From: Nitrospinota bacterium
Lineage (GTDB): Bacteria; Nitrospinota_A; UBA7883; JACRLM01
Direction: 5' to 3'
Assembly (NCBI GenBank): GCA_016235255.1
Contig: JACRLM010000105.1
Location: forward strand, 1 to 61,090
DNA length: 61,090 bases
The translations under genes and the position numbers were made by a program. The notes beneath the pieces are model-generated. The model was not told where the DNA came from and did not search any database. It saw nothing but the letters and a program-made list of their open reading frames with translations. Shown piece after piece: positions 16,299-24,705 of this stretch (its first letter is position 1; each line of letters opens with the position of its first letter).

Positions 16299-17374
16299 CT
16301 CCTTCTATTTGACGGAGGCCCGCCGCGCAACGCCATTGCCGGGCTGTGCGCCAGCGCGATCCCGACGGCTTTTTCAGGATCCCCGGTCAAACGCATTCCT
16401 TTTACAAGTTCCTCGCCCACCTTGAGCCCCGCTGTGTGAAGGTCAATGACGGGCTTTGGCCCCAAATATGCTGTTGTTACCGTCATCACGCCCGGAGCAA
16501 CCCGCTTTTCCGGGATTTTGCGGATATTGAGCCTGTCCATGCTCTCGTAGTCCATCGCCCCGCTGATATGGACAACAGGTACTTCATTTTTAGCGAGCGA
16601 CTTTAGGGACAGGCCGGTTTTCCCGCCAAGGACAAGCGACCTTGCATGGTGTTCGCATACAACAACACAATCCGCTTTGGCCGCGAAATCCCTCGCCACC
16701 CCCATCTCCTTTTTCCATCCATGAAGGGGATTGATGCGCTTGACTATGGCCCCGTTGTTTTTCAGCGCCCGATGGATTTCGTCGCCGAAAACGCCGGATC
16801 CGGCAAGAATAATATTTGACCTGAACACTTCTATTTCCGCTTCCATGAGCAACCGCAAGGCAAGCATGCCGACATACCGGAAAGTGCATAAACGCTTGTG
16901 AGTTTCACATGTTCCCAAAACGGGGACGCCCTTTCGTTCGCAAGCCCCGACATCTACGTCTGAATGCCTGACCTCCCAAGGCTCGCACATCAATGTTATC
17001 GCCGAGCCTGTTTTCATGCGGCTTATGAAATCCGCGTCCAAAGGCCGGACAAAGCCGGTGTTTGTCACAAGGTCGGCGTTCTTGGCATGTTTGTGCGGCG
17101 GATCAAACGTTACCTTTATCCGGTTGGATATATTTAATTCCCCGGCGAGCCCGCGCAACCGTTTTGCCACCTTTTTCGCGGTTCCGTATGGTGAGTCCTT
17201 TGCAACTGCGACAACATGTTCGCAGCCAGCCATGGCGGCTATCAAAGGCGTGCAGGCAAAGGCTCCTGACGCGGCCTCAGTTAAAACGTTCATCTTTTTC
17301 AAATCAAGCTTGAAATCAGCTATCGCGGATTCCGCGAGCCTCTTAAAACGTCTGAGGGAAAATGTATCGTTCAA
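16295..17374 (-). CDS. two-domain NAD-binding dehydrogenase-like protein
   Basis: 359 residues. The order resembles D-2-hydroxyacid dehydrogenases: an N-terminal domain with a GxPVLGT-type loop after a conserved Arg/Asp region, then a Rossmann core with GSGVFG (GxGxxG, about residue 190). It has His residues (HGW, CEHHARS) but no clear Arg-Glu-His catalytic triad, so activity on a hydroxyacid is not assured. I cannot name the family more closely. It sits between asnB and a formyltransferase, overlapping the latter by four bases, which suggests a role in the same sugar pathway. Confidence 0.5.
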   Translation of the reverse strand: MNDTFSLRRFKRLAESAIADFKLDLKKMNVLTEAASGAFACTPLIAAMAGCEHVVAVAKDSPYGTAKKVAKRLRGLAGELNISNRIKVTFDPPHKHAKNADLVTNTGFVRPLDADFISRMKTGSAITLMCEPWEVRHSDVDVGACERKGVPVLGTCETHKRLCTFRYVGMLALRLLMEAEIEVFRSNIILAGSGVFGDEIHRALKNNGAIVKRINPLHGWKKEMGVARDFAAKADCVVVCEHHARSLVLGGKTGLSLKSLAKNEVPVVHISGAMDYESMDRLNIRKIPEKRVAPGVMTVTTAYLGPKPVIDLHTAGLKVGEELVKGMRLTGDPEKAVGIALAHSPAMALRGGPPSNRRS

Positions 17375-17397
17375 TGGTTATATGCCGCTCAAACTTT

Positions 17398-19275
17398 TCA
17401 AGCGAACCTTTTGAGCCATTCTTCAAAGCTGATAAGCGACCATATCAGCAGACGCCTGTTCGTCCTGCCTTCAAGGTGGCCGTCCACTAAGCCCAGCACT
17501 GTCTTGCGGTCCATGTACTCGTATATCCTTGCGTTGTCATTGTAGAGAATCCGCCGCACGTAATCAATGCTCTCGCCCTTAAACCAGCTTGCGTCCGGCG
17601 CCGTGAATCCCTGTTTTATCCTTGTGGTCACTTCCTCTGGTATATACCGCTCCATCATCCTGCGAAGGACAAGCTTTCCGTCCCGCGTTTTCTCGAAATA
17701 CCTGGCCGCTTTCGGTCCGAATTCGTTTTCGTTAAGCCGGGCCACTTCGCCAAGGTTGCCAAGTTTCATCTTTACCGGGGTCTTCATGGCGAAGTCCACC
17801 AGGTCGTTGTCCATGAAAGGCGCCCGCGTCTCCAGCCCGTGGGCCATGCTCAATTTGTCCTCCACCATGAAAAGCCCGTGCAGGAACGTCTTCGCCTCGA
17901 AATAAAGCGAATGGTTTATATAATCCTCAGCCGTGTTTATCTTTTTCACATGGCCGTTGAACATTTTGCGGAATATGTCCCGCGTCCGCACGTGCTTCAC
18001 GTCGCTCCACACCGGAGCGAATATCCTGTCCCGGGTATCATCGTCCGGGATGAGCCTCTGCCAGAAGGCGTAATACTTGTCCACATAGCTTTCGAAATTT
18101 CCGTTCACCGCGGCGCGGTAATACCGCCAGGGATAGCCGCCGAACATCTCGTCCCCACCCGCGCCGGAGAGTATCACCTTGCAGAACCTGGAGGCCAGGC
18201 GGGCCGCGCAATAGTTGGGATAGCTCTGGCCCACCCTGGGGTATTCCAGGCTTCCGGTGACGGCGCCGATGACCCGCTCCATGTCCCCCGATTTCAGGAC
18301 CATCTCGTAATGTTCTGTCTTGAACAGGTATGACATGTATTCGGCCTTGGCCCGCTCGTCAAACCCCATTTCCATGCCCGAGGCGGAGGTCAAATCGAAT
18401 CCCACCGTGAACGTCTTGATATACGGCAGGCTTTTTGCCGCCACGGCTGTTATGGAGCCGGAGTCCAGCCCGCCGCTCAAGTAGCTGCCCAGGTCCACGT
18501 CGCTTACCAGCTGCCGGTGTACGGCCTGCCTGAAAAGGAAATCAAGCCGCGCGACGCATTCATCGGCGTTGACCGGCTTTTCCGGCTCGGTGAAATCATA
18601 GTCCCAGTATTGGACGGGAGGCCCGGCGGTCCCGTTCCCGGCGTTTATCGTCATATGCGAGGCGGCGGGGAGCATTTTCACGTCCTTGAAAAAAGTCTTG
18701 TCCGTGAAGATGTTCTGGAACGTGAAATATTCGAGCAGCGCCTCTTTGTCCAACTGTGTTTGATATGAACCGTGCGCCAGAATCGCCTTTATCTCGGATC
18801 CGAACAGGAACTGTCCGCCGCTCTGAAGATAGTAAAGGGGCTTCATCCCATACCTGTCCCTGGCCAGGAAAAGCTCCTTGTTTTTCGCGTCCCATATGGA
18901 CAAGGCGAACATCCCGTTGAACTTGCCCAGCGCCTCTTTCCCCCATTGGGCGTATGAATGAAGGACAACCTCCGTGTCTGAACGTGAATGGAACCTGTGC
19001 CCCAGCCCCTCCAGCTCTTTGCGCAGTTCCATGAAATTGTATATTTCACCGTTGTAGGAGATTGTAAGCCCTCCGTCGCCGGTGGCCATAGGTTGGGACG
19101 CGGCGGAGCTGACGTCGATTATGGCAAGGCGCCTGTGGCCAAGGCCGATGGGGCCAAGCATGGCAATCCCTTCGCCGTCAGGGCCCCGGTGGGCTATGGC
19201 CCGTGTCATTGCAAGCACGCTCTCCCGGTTGGCCGGAGAGCCGTCCAGATTGACCGCGCCGCATATTCCGCACAT
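17398..19275 (-). CDS. asparagine synthetase-type amidotransferase (AsnB family, copy 1)
   Basis: 625 residues. The start MCGICGAVN exposes the N-terminal Cys nucleophile of the class II glutaminase domain. The synthetase half has the ATP-pyrophosphatase loop SGGLDSGS and GAGGDEMFGGY. Known members make asparagine; relatives in O-antigen loci (WbpS, WbmE) are thought to amidate sugar carboxylates to uronamides. It lies directly downstream of a DegT aminotransferase (15-base gap) and upstream of the dehydrogenase-like gene, so a sugar-amidating role is more likely than amino-acid supply. Confidence 0.88.
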   Translation of the reverse strand: MCGICGAVNLDGSPANRESVLAMTRAIAHRGPDGEGIAMLGPIGLGHRRLAIIDVSSAASQPMATGDGGLTISYNGEIYNFMELRKELEGLGHRFHSRSDTEVVLHSYAQWGKEALGKFNGMFALSIWDAKNKELFLARDRYGMKPLYYLQSGGQFLFGSEIKAILAHGSYQTQLDKEALLEYFTFQNIFTDKTFFKDVKMLPAASHMTINAGNGTAGPPVQYWDYDFTEPEKPVNADECVARLDFLFRQAVHRQLVSDVDLGSYLSGGLDSGSITAVAAKSLPYIKTFTVGFDLTSASGMEMGFDERAKAEYMSYLFKTEHYEMVLKSGDMERVIGAVTGSLEYPRVGQSYPNYCAARLASRFCKVILSGAGGDEMFGGYPWRYYRAAVNGNFESYVDKYYAFWQRLIPDDDTRDRIFAPVWSDVKHVRTRDIFRKMFNGHVKKINTAEDYINHSLYFEAKTFLHGLFMVEDKLSMAHGLETRAPFMDNDLVDFAMKTPVKMKLGNLGEVARLNENEFGPKAARYFEKTRDGKLVLRRMMERYIPEEVTTRIKQGFTAPDASWFKGESIDYVRRILYNDNARIYEYMDRKTVLGLVDGHLEGRTNRRLLIWSLISFEEWLKRFA

Positions 19276-19290
19276 CGTGAAATGACCTTG

Positions 19291-20493
19291 TTATCGCAAT
19301 GATTTTAAGCAGTCCACCACATACGCGTAATCGCTTTCGTCCATCCGGTTGTGAAGCGGGATGGCCATGCTTTTCGTGGCGCAGGCGTATGCGTTCGGGC
19401 AGTCAGCGGGTTTCAGCCCGTACCGGCGCGAATAATAGCCCAGGGTATGCGCGGCGTGGGTTCCGGGGCGCGTGGCCACCCCCATGGCGGCCAGCCGGTC
19501 CATTATTTCATCCCGTCCCGCCGGGGCCTTGTCTTCGTCCACCATTGTCACAAAAGCCTGCCAGCCATGCTCGTGCCCCTCCGGAGTGTTGGGCAGGCGC
19601 AGCCAGCCGATGTCCGCAAGTTCACGCATGTAATATTGCGCCCACCGCCTGCGCTCCGCCAGAAATCCGTCCAGTTTCCTCAACTGAACCAGCCCCACCG
19701 CCCCCTGCAGGTCCGTCATCCGGTAGTTGAATCCAACATCATTAAAATCGGGGAGCAGATATGGTTTTGGAGATTGGTGGCGCGCTTCCTCGGGGGAGGA
19801 TGCGCCGTGGTTTCGCAGCATGTTCACTTTGCCGGCCAGCGCGCCGTCGTTGGTGGTGATCATCCCCCCCTCGCCGGTGGTGATAATTTTGCGCGGGTGG
19901 AATGAGAACGCCCCGGCCACACCCAAAGACCCGGCGGGCTGGCCTTTGAACGATCCCCCTGCCGCGCACGCCGCGTCCTCCACGATGATTGCGCCTTTCA
20001 CCGCCTCGGCCAGAAGGTCCATATCGGCGCACAGGCCGAAAAGATGGACGGCGATGACAGCCTTAGTGCGCGAAGCAACTTTCGCCCCAGCGCTTTTATG
20101 GCCGATGTTGAACGTCGCCGGGTCGATATCGGCGAAGACCGGCGTTGCCCCGCAGTACTCCACGGCGTTGGCCGTGGCCACCCATGTGAAGGATGGGACT
20201 ATAACCTCGTCCCCCGGCCCAATGCCCGCCGCCTTGAGGATCAGGTGCAGGGCGGTGGTGCAGCTTGTGGTGGCCACCGCGTGTTTGACCCCCTGGCGAA
20301 GCGCGAAGGCTTTTTCAAACTCGGCCACTTTGGGCCCCTGGGTCAGCCAGCCTGTTGAAAGGGGGCCCAATAGCGCGCGCCACTCCTCCTCGCCGGTGGA
20401 AGGCAGGGCTATGGGAACCGTCTTTACCGGTTTGGGCGCGGCATGGCCTGTTGAAGAAGCTTTCATCTTGCTATTATCGGCAAATCTGTCCAT
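19291..20493 (-). CDS. DegT/DnrJ/EryC1/StrS-family PLP aminotransferase
   Basis: 400 residues. Typical sugar aminotransferase features are GWLTQGPKVAEFEKAF, CTTALHLILKAAGIGPGDEVIVPSFTWVATANA, VEDAACAAGG and FSFHPRKIITTGEGGMI, whose Lys forms the PLP Schiff base. The sequence looks closest to perosamine/PseC-type enzymes, but WlbC/WbpE-type 3-amination cannot be excluded. It is the first gene of the long minus-strand operon. In-frame ATG codons at 20493 and 20466 are both possible starts. Confidence 0.88.
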   Translation of the reverse strand: MDRFADNSKMKASSTGHAAPKPVKTVPIALPSTGEEEWRALLGPLSTGWLTQGPKVAEFEKAFALRQGVKHAVATTSCTTALHLILKAAGIGPGDEVIVPSFTWVATANAVEYCGATPVFADIDPATFNIGHKSAGAKVASRTKAVIAVHLFGLCADMDLLAEAVKGAIIVEDAACAAGGSFKGQPAGSLGVAGAFSFHPRKIITTGEGGMITTNDGALAGKVNMLRNHGASSPEEARHQSPKPYLLPDFNDVGFNYRMTDLQGAVGLVQLRKLDGFLAERRRWAQYYMRELADIGWLRLPNTPEGHEHGWQAFVTMVDEDKAPAGRDEIMDRLAAMGVATRPGTHAAHTLGYYSRRYGLKPADCPNAYACATKSMAIPLHNRMDESDYAYVVDCLKSLR

Positions 20494-20567
20494 TACCTTT
20501 ATTCTTTAAGATGGCCATAATCCCGGCGGTGGGAGCGCAATCAAAACAAATGAGGCTTTAAGCCCGT

Positions 20568-20573
20568 ATTATA
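20568..20573 (-). promoter_or_regulatory. possible -10 element of the minus-strand glycan operon
   Basis: A consensus TATAAT on the minus strand lies about 75 bases upstream of the DegT start in the divergent gap. There is no matching -35 hexamer at normal spacing, so an activator or another sigma factor would be needed. Confidence 0.3.
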
Positions 20574-20641
20574 ACCGAAGCTGTCCATAACCGCTGTATG
20601 GCCCCCAAAAGGGGACGCATGTTTTATTGGCCAGCCCTCTA

Positions 20642-20670
20642 TTGTTTCGGGGCAAAACCGCCGATAATAT
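20642..20670 (+). promoter_or_regulatory. sigma-70-type promoter of the plus-strand asnB operon
   Basis: TTGTTT (20642-20647) and TAATAT (20665-20670) are 17 bases apart in the divergent gap between the two glycan operons. Predicted transcription starts near 20677, leaving a leader of about 70 bases before asnB, with AGGAG close to the start codon. Confidence 0.5.
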
Positions 20671-20746
20671 ATAATCCTGCTAACTAATTGGATTGCCGGA
20701 TGAGCAGACCCGCGGTGACGAAGCATGACCACAGGAGCGGCCCGCT

Positions 20747-22675
20747 ATGTGCGGAGTAGGCTCCATATTCAACATGTCCATGGAGCCGGTGGCCGGGCTT
20801 GAGGCCGGGCTTGCGGCCATGAACCACCTTCAGGCCCACAGGGGGCCGGACGGGGCGGGGACATGGCGGCACAAGTCCGGTTTTGTGGGCCTTGCGCACA
20901 GGCGGCTTAGCGTCATCGACCTTGAGACCGGCGCCCAGCCCATGGAAAACGGGCATGGCAAGGTCATCTCGTACAACGGCGAGATATACAACTACAAGGA
21001 GCTTCGCTCCGAGATCGGCCCGGAAATCTTCCACACGGCGTCGGACACGGAGGTGGTGCTCAAAGCTTACGAAAAATGGGGCGCCGGGTGCCTGGAACGG
21101 CTCCGGGGAATGTTCGCCTTTGCCATGTGGGACGAAAGGCGGCATCGCCTTTTCCTCGCCCGGGACAGGTTCGGGGTGAAACCGCTGTATTACACAGTAA
21201 TCGGCGACGTGCTTTACGCAGCCTCGGAGATAAAGGCCCTGTTGCCGTTCGTGGAAAGGATAGAGACCGACCCGGATGGTTTCCGGGACTATCTTGCGTT
21301 CCAGTTCTGCCTGGCCGGAAAGACCCTTTTCAAGGGAATCCATGAATTGCCGCCGGGGCACTATCTGACTGCCTCGTCTTCCGGAATCCAGGTCACCCGT
21401 TACTGGGAAGTGCGTTTCAAGCCCGATTTCGACCATACCGGGAAATATTTTTCCGAAAAGCTGCGGGGCCTTATCGAAGATTCGGTGCGGGCGCATCTTG
21501 TGTCGGACACGCCGGTCGGGGCGTATGTGAGCGGCGGGGTGGACTCCGGCGTAATATCATCCCTGGCGGCGGACCAGGCCCCGGAAGGTTTCTGCGGATT
21601 TAACGGCAGGTTCCCGGAAGGGGAGGAATACGATGAAAGCCGCTATGCGCGCGACCTTGCCGGGTGGAAACATTTCCCTATACATGTGCTGGACATCACT
21701 TGCGGCGATTTTGTCGAAAACATCGGCAAGGTCATCTACCACCTGGATTTTCCGGTGGCCGGGCCGGGATCTTTCCCTCAGTATATGGTGTCGCGCCTTG
21801 CTTCCGAACATGTAAAAGTGGTGCTCGGCGGGCAGGGGGGGGACGAGATTTTCGGCGGTTACACCCGCTACCTTGTGGCCTACTTCGAGCAGTGCCTCAA
21901 GGGAGCCATAGACGGCACCATGAAAAGCGGCAACTTTATCGTCACATACGAGTCCATCATCCCGAACCTGATGAGCCTGCGAAACTACAAGCCTATGCTC
22001 CAGCAATTGTGGAAGGACGGGATTTTCACGGAAGACATGGACAAACGGTACCTGCGGCTGATAGATCGCGCCGGTTCATTGAAAGAAGAAATCAACTGGG
22101 GGGCGCTAAACGGCGATTATTCCCCATACGACGCGTTCAGGAAAGTGTTCAGGGCGAAGAACGTGGGGAAGGAGTCGTATTTCGACTGCATGACCCATTT
22201 CGACTTTAAGACCCTGCTCCCCGCCCTTTTGCAGGTGGAGGACAGGATGAGCATGGCGCACGGGCTCGAATCGCGGGTGCCGTTTTTGGACCACTCGATT
22301 GTGGAGTTCGCCGCCACGTTGCCGGCCAACGTGAAGTTCAAGAACGGCGAACTGAAGCATATATTCAGGAAGACCATGGACTATGCCCTTCCAAAGTCCA
22401 TACTTTCCCGCAAGGACAAGATGGGATTCCCTTTGCCGCTGACAGACTGGATCAACGGTCCCATGAGAGGATTCGTAAATGATATCCTAGGATCCAAGCG
22501 GGCAAGGGAGCGCGAGCTTGTGAACAACGGCGCGGTGATAAAAAAGATCGCCGAAGAGCCGAAGTTCGGCAGGAAAATCTGGGGCCTTTTGTGCCTGGAG
22601 CTGTGGCAGACTACTTTCCACGACCAGGAGGCCAAATTCAAGGAAGCTTTAAAAACGGGAGTTGCGGTCAGATGA
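20747..22675 (+). CDS. asparagine synthetase-type amidotransferase (AsnB family, copy 2)
   Basis: 642 residues, starting MCGVGSIFN with the catalytic Cys at position 2. The synthetase half has SGGVDSGVISSLA and GGQGGDEIFGGY. Copy 1 lies divergently on the other strand; the two differ enough to be ancient paralogues, not a recent duplication. It is followed by two SDR epimerases, the first overlapping by four bases. The order amidotransferase then SDR enzymes recalls wbmE-wbmF-wbmG of the Bordetella O-antigen locus, where WbmE is proposed to make a uronamide. Confidence 0.88.
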   Translation: MCGVGSIFNMSMEPVAGLEAGLAAMNHLQAHRGPDGAGTWRHKSGFVGLAHRRLSVIDLETGAQPMENGHGKVISYNGEIYNYKELRSEIGPEIFHTASDTEVVLKAYEKWGAGCLERLRGMFAFAMWDERRHRLFLARDRFGVKPLYYTVIGDVLYAASEIKALLPFVERIETDPDGFRDYLAFQFCLAGKTLFKGIHELPPGHYLTASSSGIQVTRYWEVRFKPDFDHTGKYFSEKLRGLIEDSVRAHLVSDTPVGAYVSGGVDSGVISSLAADQAPEGFCGFNGRFPEGEEYDESRYARDLAGWKHFPIHVLDITCGDFVENIGKVIYHLDFPVAGPGSFPQYMVSRLASEHVKVVLGGQGGDEIFGGYTRYLVAYFEQCLKGAIDGTMKSGNFIVTYESIIPNLMSLRNYKPMLQQLWKDGIFTEDMDKRYLRLIDRAGSLKEEINWGALNGDYSPYDAFRKVFRAKNVGKESYFDCMTHFDFKTLLPALLQVEDRMSMAHGLESRVPFLDHSIVEFAATLPANVKFKNGELKHIFRKTMDYALPKSILSRKDKMGFPLPLTDWINGPMRGFVNDILGSKRARERELVNNGAVIKKIAEEPKFGRKIWGLLCLELWQTTFHDQEAKFKEALKTGVAVR

Positions 22676-23610
22676 AAGTTCTTATAACGGGCGGCGCTGG
22701 ATTCATCGGTTCAACCCTTGCGGACAGGCTTACGGCGCGGGGCGATACCGTGCTGGTGATGGACAATTACGCCACTGGGCGCCGGGACAATGTGACGGCG
22801 GGGCCCAGGCTTGAGATCGTCGAGGGGACCATCGCGGACGAAGGGCTGGTGCAATCGGCGTTCGACAGGTTCAAGCCGGAGATCGTGGTCCACGCCGCAG
22901 CGTCGTATAAGGACCCGGAAGGATGGGAAGAGGACGCAAGGACCAACGCCCTTGGCACGGTGAACATCGTGCGCGCCGCAAAAAAGGTTGGCGCGCTCAG
23001 GCTGATATATTTCCAGACCGCCCTTTGCTATGGTCTAAAGCCCATCGAACAGCCGATCACGCTCTCCCACCCGGTAAAGCTGGAAGGGAGCAGCTATGCC
23101 ATCAGCAAGACCGCCGGGGAGGCGTACATAGCCTTGAGCGGGATGGACTTCATCTCCTTCCGGCTGGCAAACGCATACGGGCCAAGGAACCTGAGCGGCC
23201 CGCTCCCAACCTTTTACAGCAGGCTCACATCCGGCAGGAAATGTTTCGTGATGAACACCCGGCGGGACTTTATCTTTGTGGACGACCTTGTGGACGCGGT
23301 GGTCAAAGCGGTGGACGGGACCGGATCGAAAGGTTACTACCACATAAGTTCGGGCAGCGATTTTTCTATTGAAGAACTTTACGACTCCACGGTCAAGGCG
23401 CTTAAGCTTGATCCGGCTCCGGAGGCGGAGAAAAGGGAGCGCAACCCGGACGACGTGTTCTCCATACTTCTGGATCCGTCCAGTACCGAAAAGGATTTTA
23501 ACTGGAAGACTTCCACGCCGCTTCAGGCCGGTATCGCCAAGACCGTTGCATACTATCAGCAATTCGGAATCAGCCAGACATATACGCATTTAAAGCAGGT
23601 AAATGAATAG
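22672..23610 (+). CDS. extended SDR NAD-dependent epimerase/dehydratase
   Basis: About 312 residues. The start at 22672 (MKVLITGGAGFIGS) was chosen because it overlaps the asnB stop by four bases and puts the Rossmann Gly motif at the N-terminus; the longer frame from 22591 lies inside asnB. The catalytic Tyr-Lys pair is YAISK, and NAYGPRN and RRDFIFVDDLV are typical of nucleotide-sugar epimerases. A C4-epimerase role is plausible. Confidence 0.87.
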   Translation: MKVLITGGAGFIGSTLADRLTARGDTVLVMDNYATGRRDNVTAGPRLEIVEGTIADEGLVQSAFDRFKPEIVVHAAASYKDPEGWEEDARTNALGTVNIVRAAKKVGALRLIYFQTALCYGLKPIEQPITLSHPVKLEGSSYAISKTAGEAYIALSGMDFISFRLANAYGPRNLSGPLPTFYSRLTSGRKCFVMNTRRDFIFVDDLVDAVVKAVDGTGSKGYYHISSGSDFSIEELYDSTVKALKLDPAPEAEKRERNPDDVFSILLDPSSTEKDFNWKTSTPLQAGIAKTVAYYQQFGISQTYTHLKQVNE

Positions 23611-24673
23611 GGATTTTGGCGCGCTTTCCGGCGCTACGGTCCTGATAACCGGCGGGGCAGGGTTCGTCGGCTCAAATCTCGCGCGGATGGTCCTTTCGCT
23701 TGGCGCGGGAAAAGTCCACATTGTGGACAACCTGCTTTCCGCCGAGAAGGGGAACGTCCCGGCCGACTCCCGGGTGAAATTCACGGAAGGATCCATAACA
23801 GACGATTCCGTCCTTGCCTGCGTTGCGGACGAGTACGACCACATTTTTCATCTGGCGACGTTCCACGGCAACCAAAGCTCCATTTCCGATCCGCTGAAGG
23901 ATCATGCGAACAACCTTTATCCAACGCTACGGTTGCTTGAACATGTGAAGGGCTTTAAGAAACTCCGCAAATTCGTTTATTCCGCCGCCGGGTGCGCGGT
24001 GGCGGAGAAGACAATGGACGACGCGGAGGCCACGGTGGAGGAGGACCCCGTGTCGCTTGCCATGGACAGCCCCTATTCCATCTCCAAGATCGCCGGGGAG
24101 TTTTACGCCGTCTATTACCATAACCGTCATAAAGTTCCCACCGTCCGCGCCCGTTTCCAGAATGTTTACGGCCCGGGGGAGATACTGGGGGCCGGGCAAT
24201 GGCGCGGCACATACGCCACGGTCTGGCGGAACGTGACCCCGGTTTTCATATACAAGGCGCTAAAGGGGGTTGCGCTGCCGGTGGAAGGGGATGGCGCCGC
24301 CACGCGGGACTTCATATTTGTGGAGGACATCGTCCGCGGGCTTATCAGCTGCGCGTTATATGGCGAGGGTGGCGATGTTTACAACCTCGCATCGGGAGCG
24401 GAAACCTCCGTCCGCAAATTGGCGGAGACGATCAACAGGATCGCGGAAAACCGGGGGGGGATTGAAAAACTTCCGGGGCGCGGCTGGGACAAGTCCGGCA
24501 AGCGGTTCGGCAGCGTGGTGAAGTCCAGGGAGAAGCTCGGTTTCACGGCGGACGTTGGCCTGGAGGAGGGATTGCGCAAGACCGTAGAGTGGACGAAAGC
24601 CAACATGGCGGTGATCGAAGGATGTATCGCCCGGCACGCAGAAAAGATGAGCGCCGCCGCAAACCGGATTTGA
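23603..24673 (+). CDS. extended SDR NAD-dependent epimerase/dehydratase
   Basis: 356 residues with GGAGFVGS for NAD binding, YSISK as catalytic Tyr-Lys, NVYGPGE and TRDFIFVEDIV. It overlaps the preceding SDR gene by eight bases, and the two probably act in sequence or as partners on one nucleotide sugar. Its stop codon lies inside the -35 box of the next gene's predicted promoter. Confidence 0.87.
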   Translation: MNRDFGALSGATVLITGGAGFVGSNLARMVLSLGAGKVHIVDNLLSAEKGNVPADSRVKFTEGSITDDSVLACVADEYDHIFHLATFHGNQSSISDPLKDHANNLYPTLRLLEHVKGFKKLRKFVYSAAGCAVAEKTMDDAEATVEEDPVSLAMDSPYSISKIAGEFYAVYYHNRHKVPTVRARFQNVYGPGEILGAGQWRGTYATVWRNVTPVFIYKALKGVALPVEGDGAATRDFIFVEDIVRGLISCALYGEGGDVYNLASGAETSVRKLAETINRIAENRGGIEKLPGRGWDKSGKRFGSVVKSREKLGFTADVGLEEGLRKTVEWTKANMAVIEGCIARHAEKMSAAANRI

Positions 24674-24698
24674 AACAAGACCGTTTCCCTGATATTAA
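24670..24698 (+). promoter_or_regulatory. sigma-70-type promoter predicted to give a leaderless mRNA
   Basis: TTGAAA (24670-24675) and TATTAA (24693-24698) are exactly 17 bases apart. The ATG of the next gene begins 7 bases after the -10 box, where transcription should start, and no Shine-Dalgarno sequence is present. Confidence 0.5.
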
Positions 24699-24705
24699 AA
24701 ACAAC

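Noticed and set aside
20747..22675. Housekeeping asparagine synthetase
   Set aside because: The sequence alone allows it, but overlap with SDR epimerases and a second copy in the facing glycan operon favour a sugar-amidating role; kept as an alternative.
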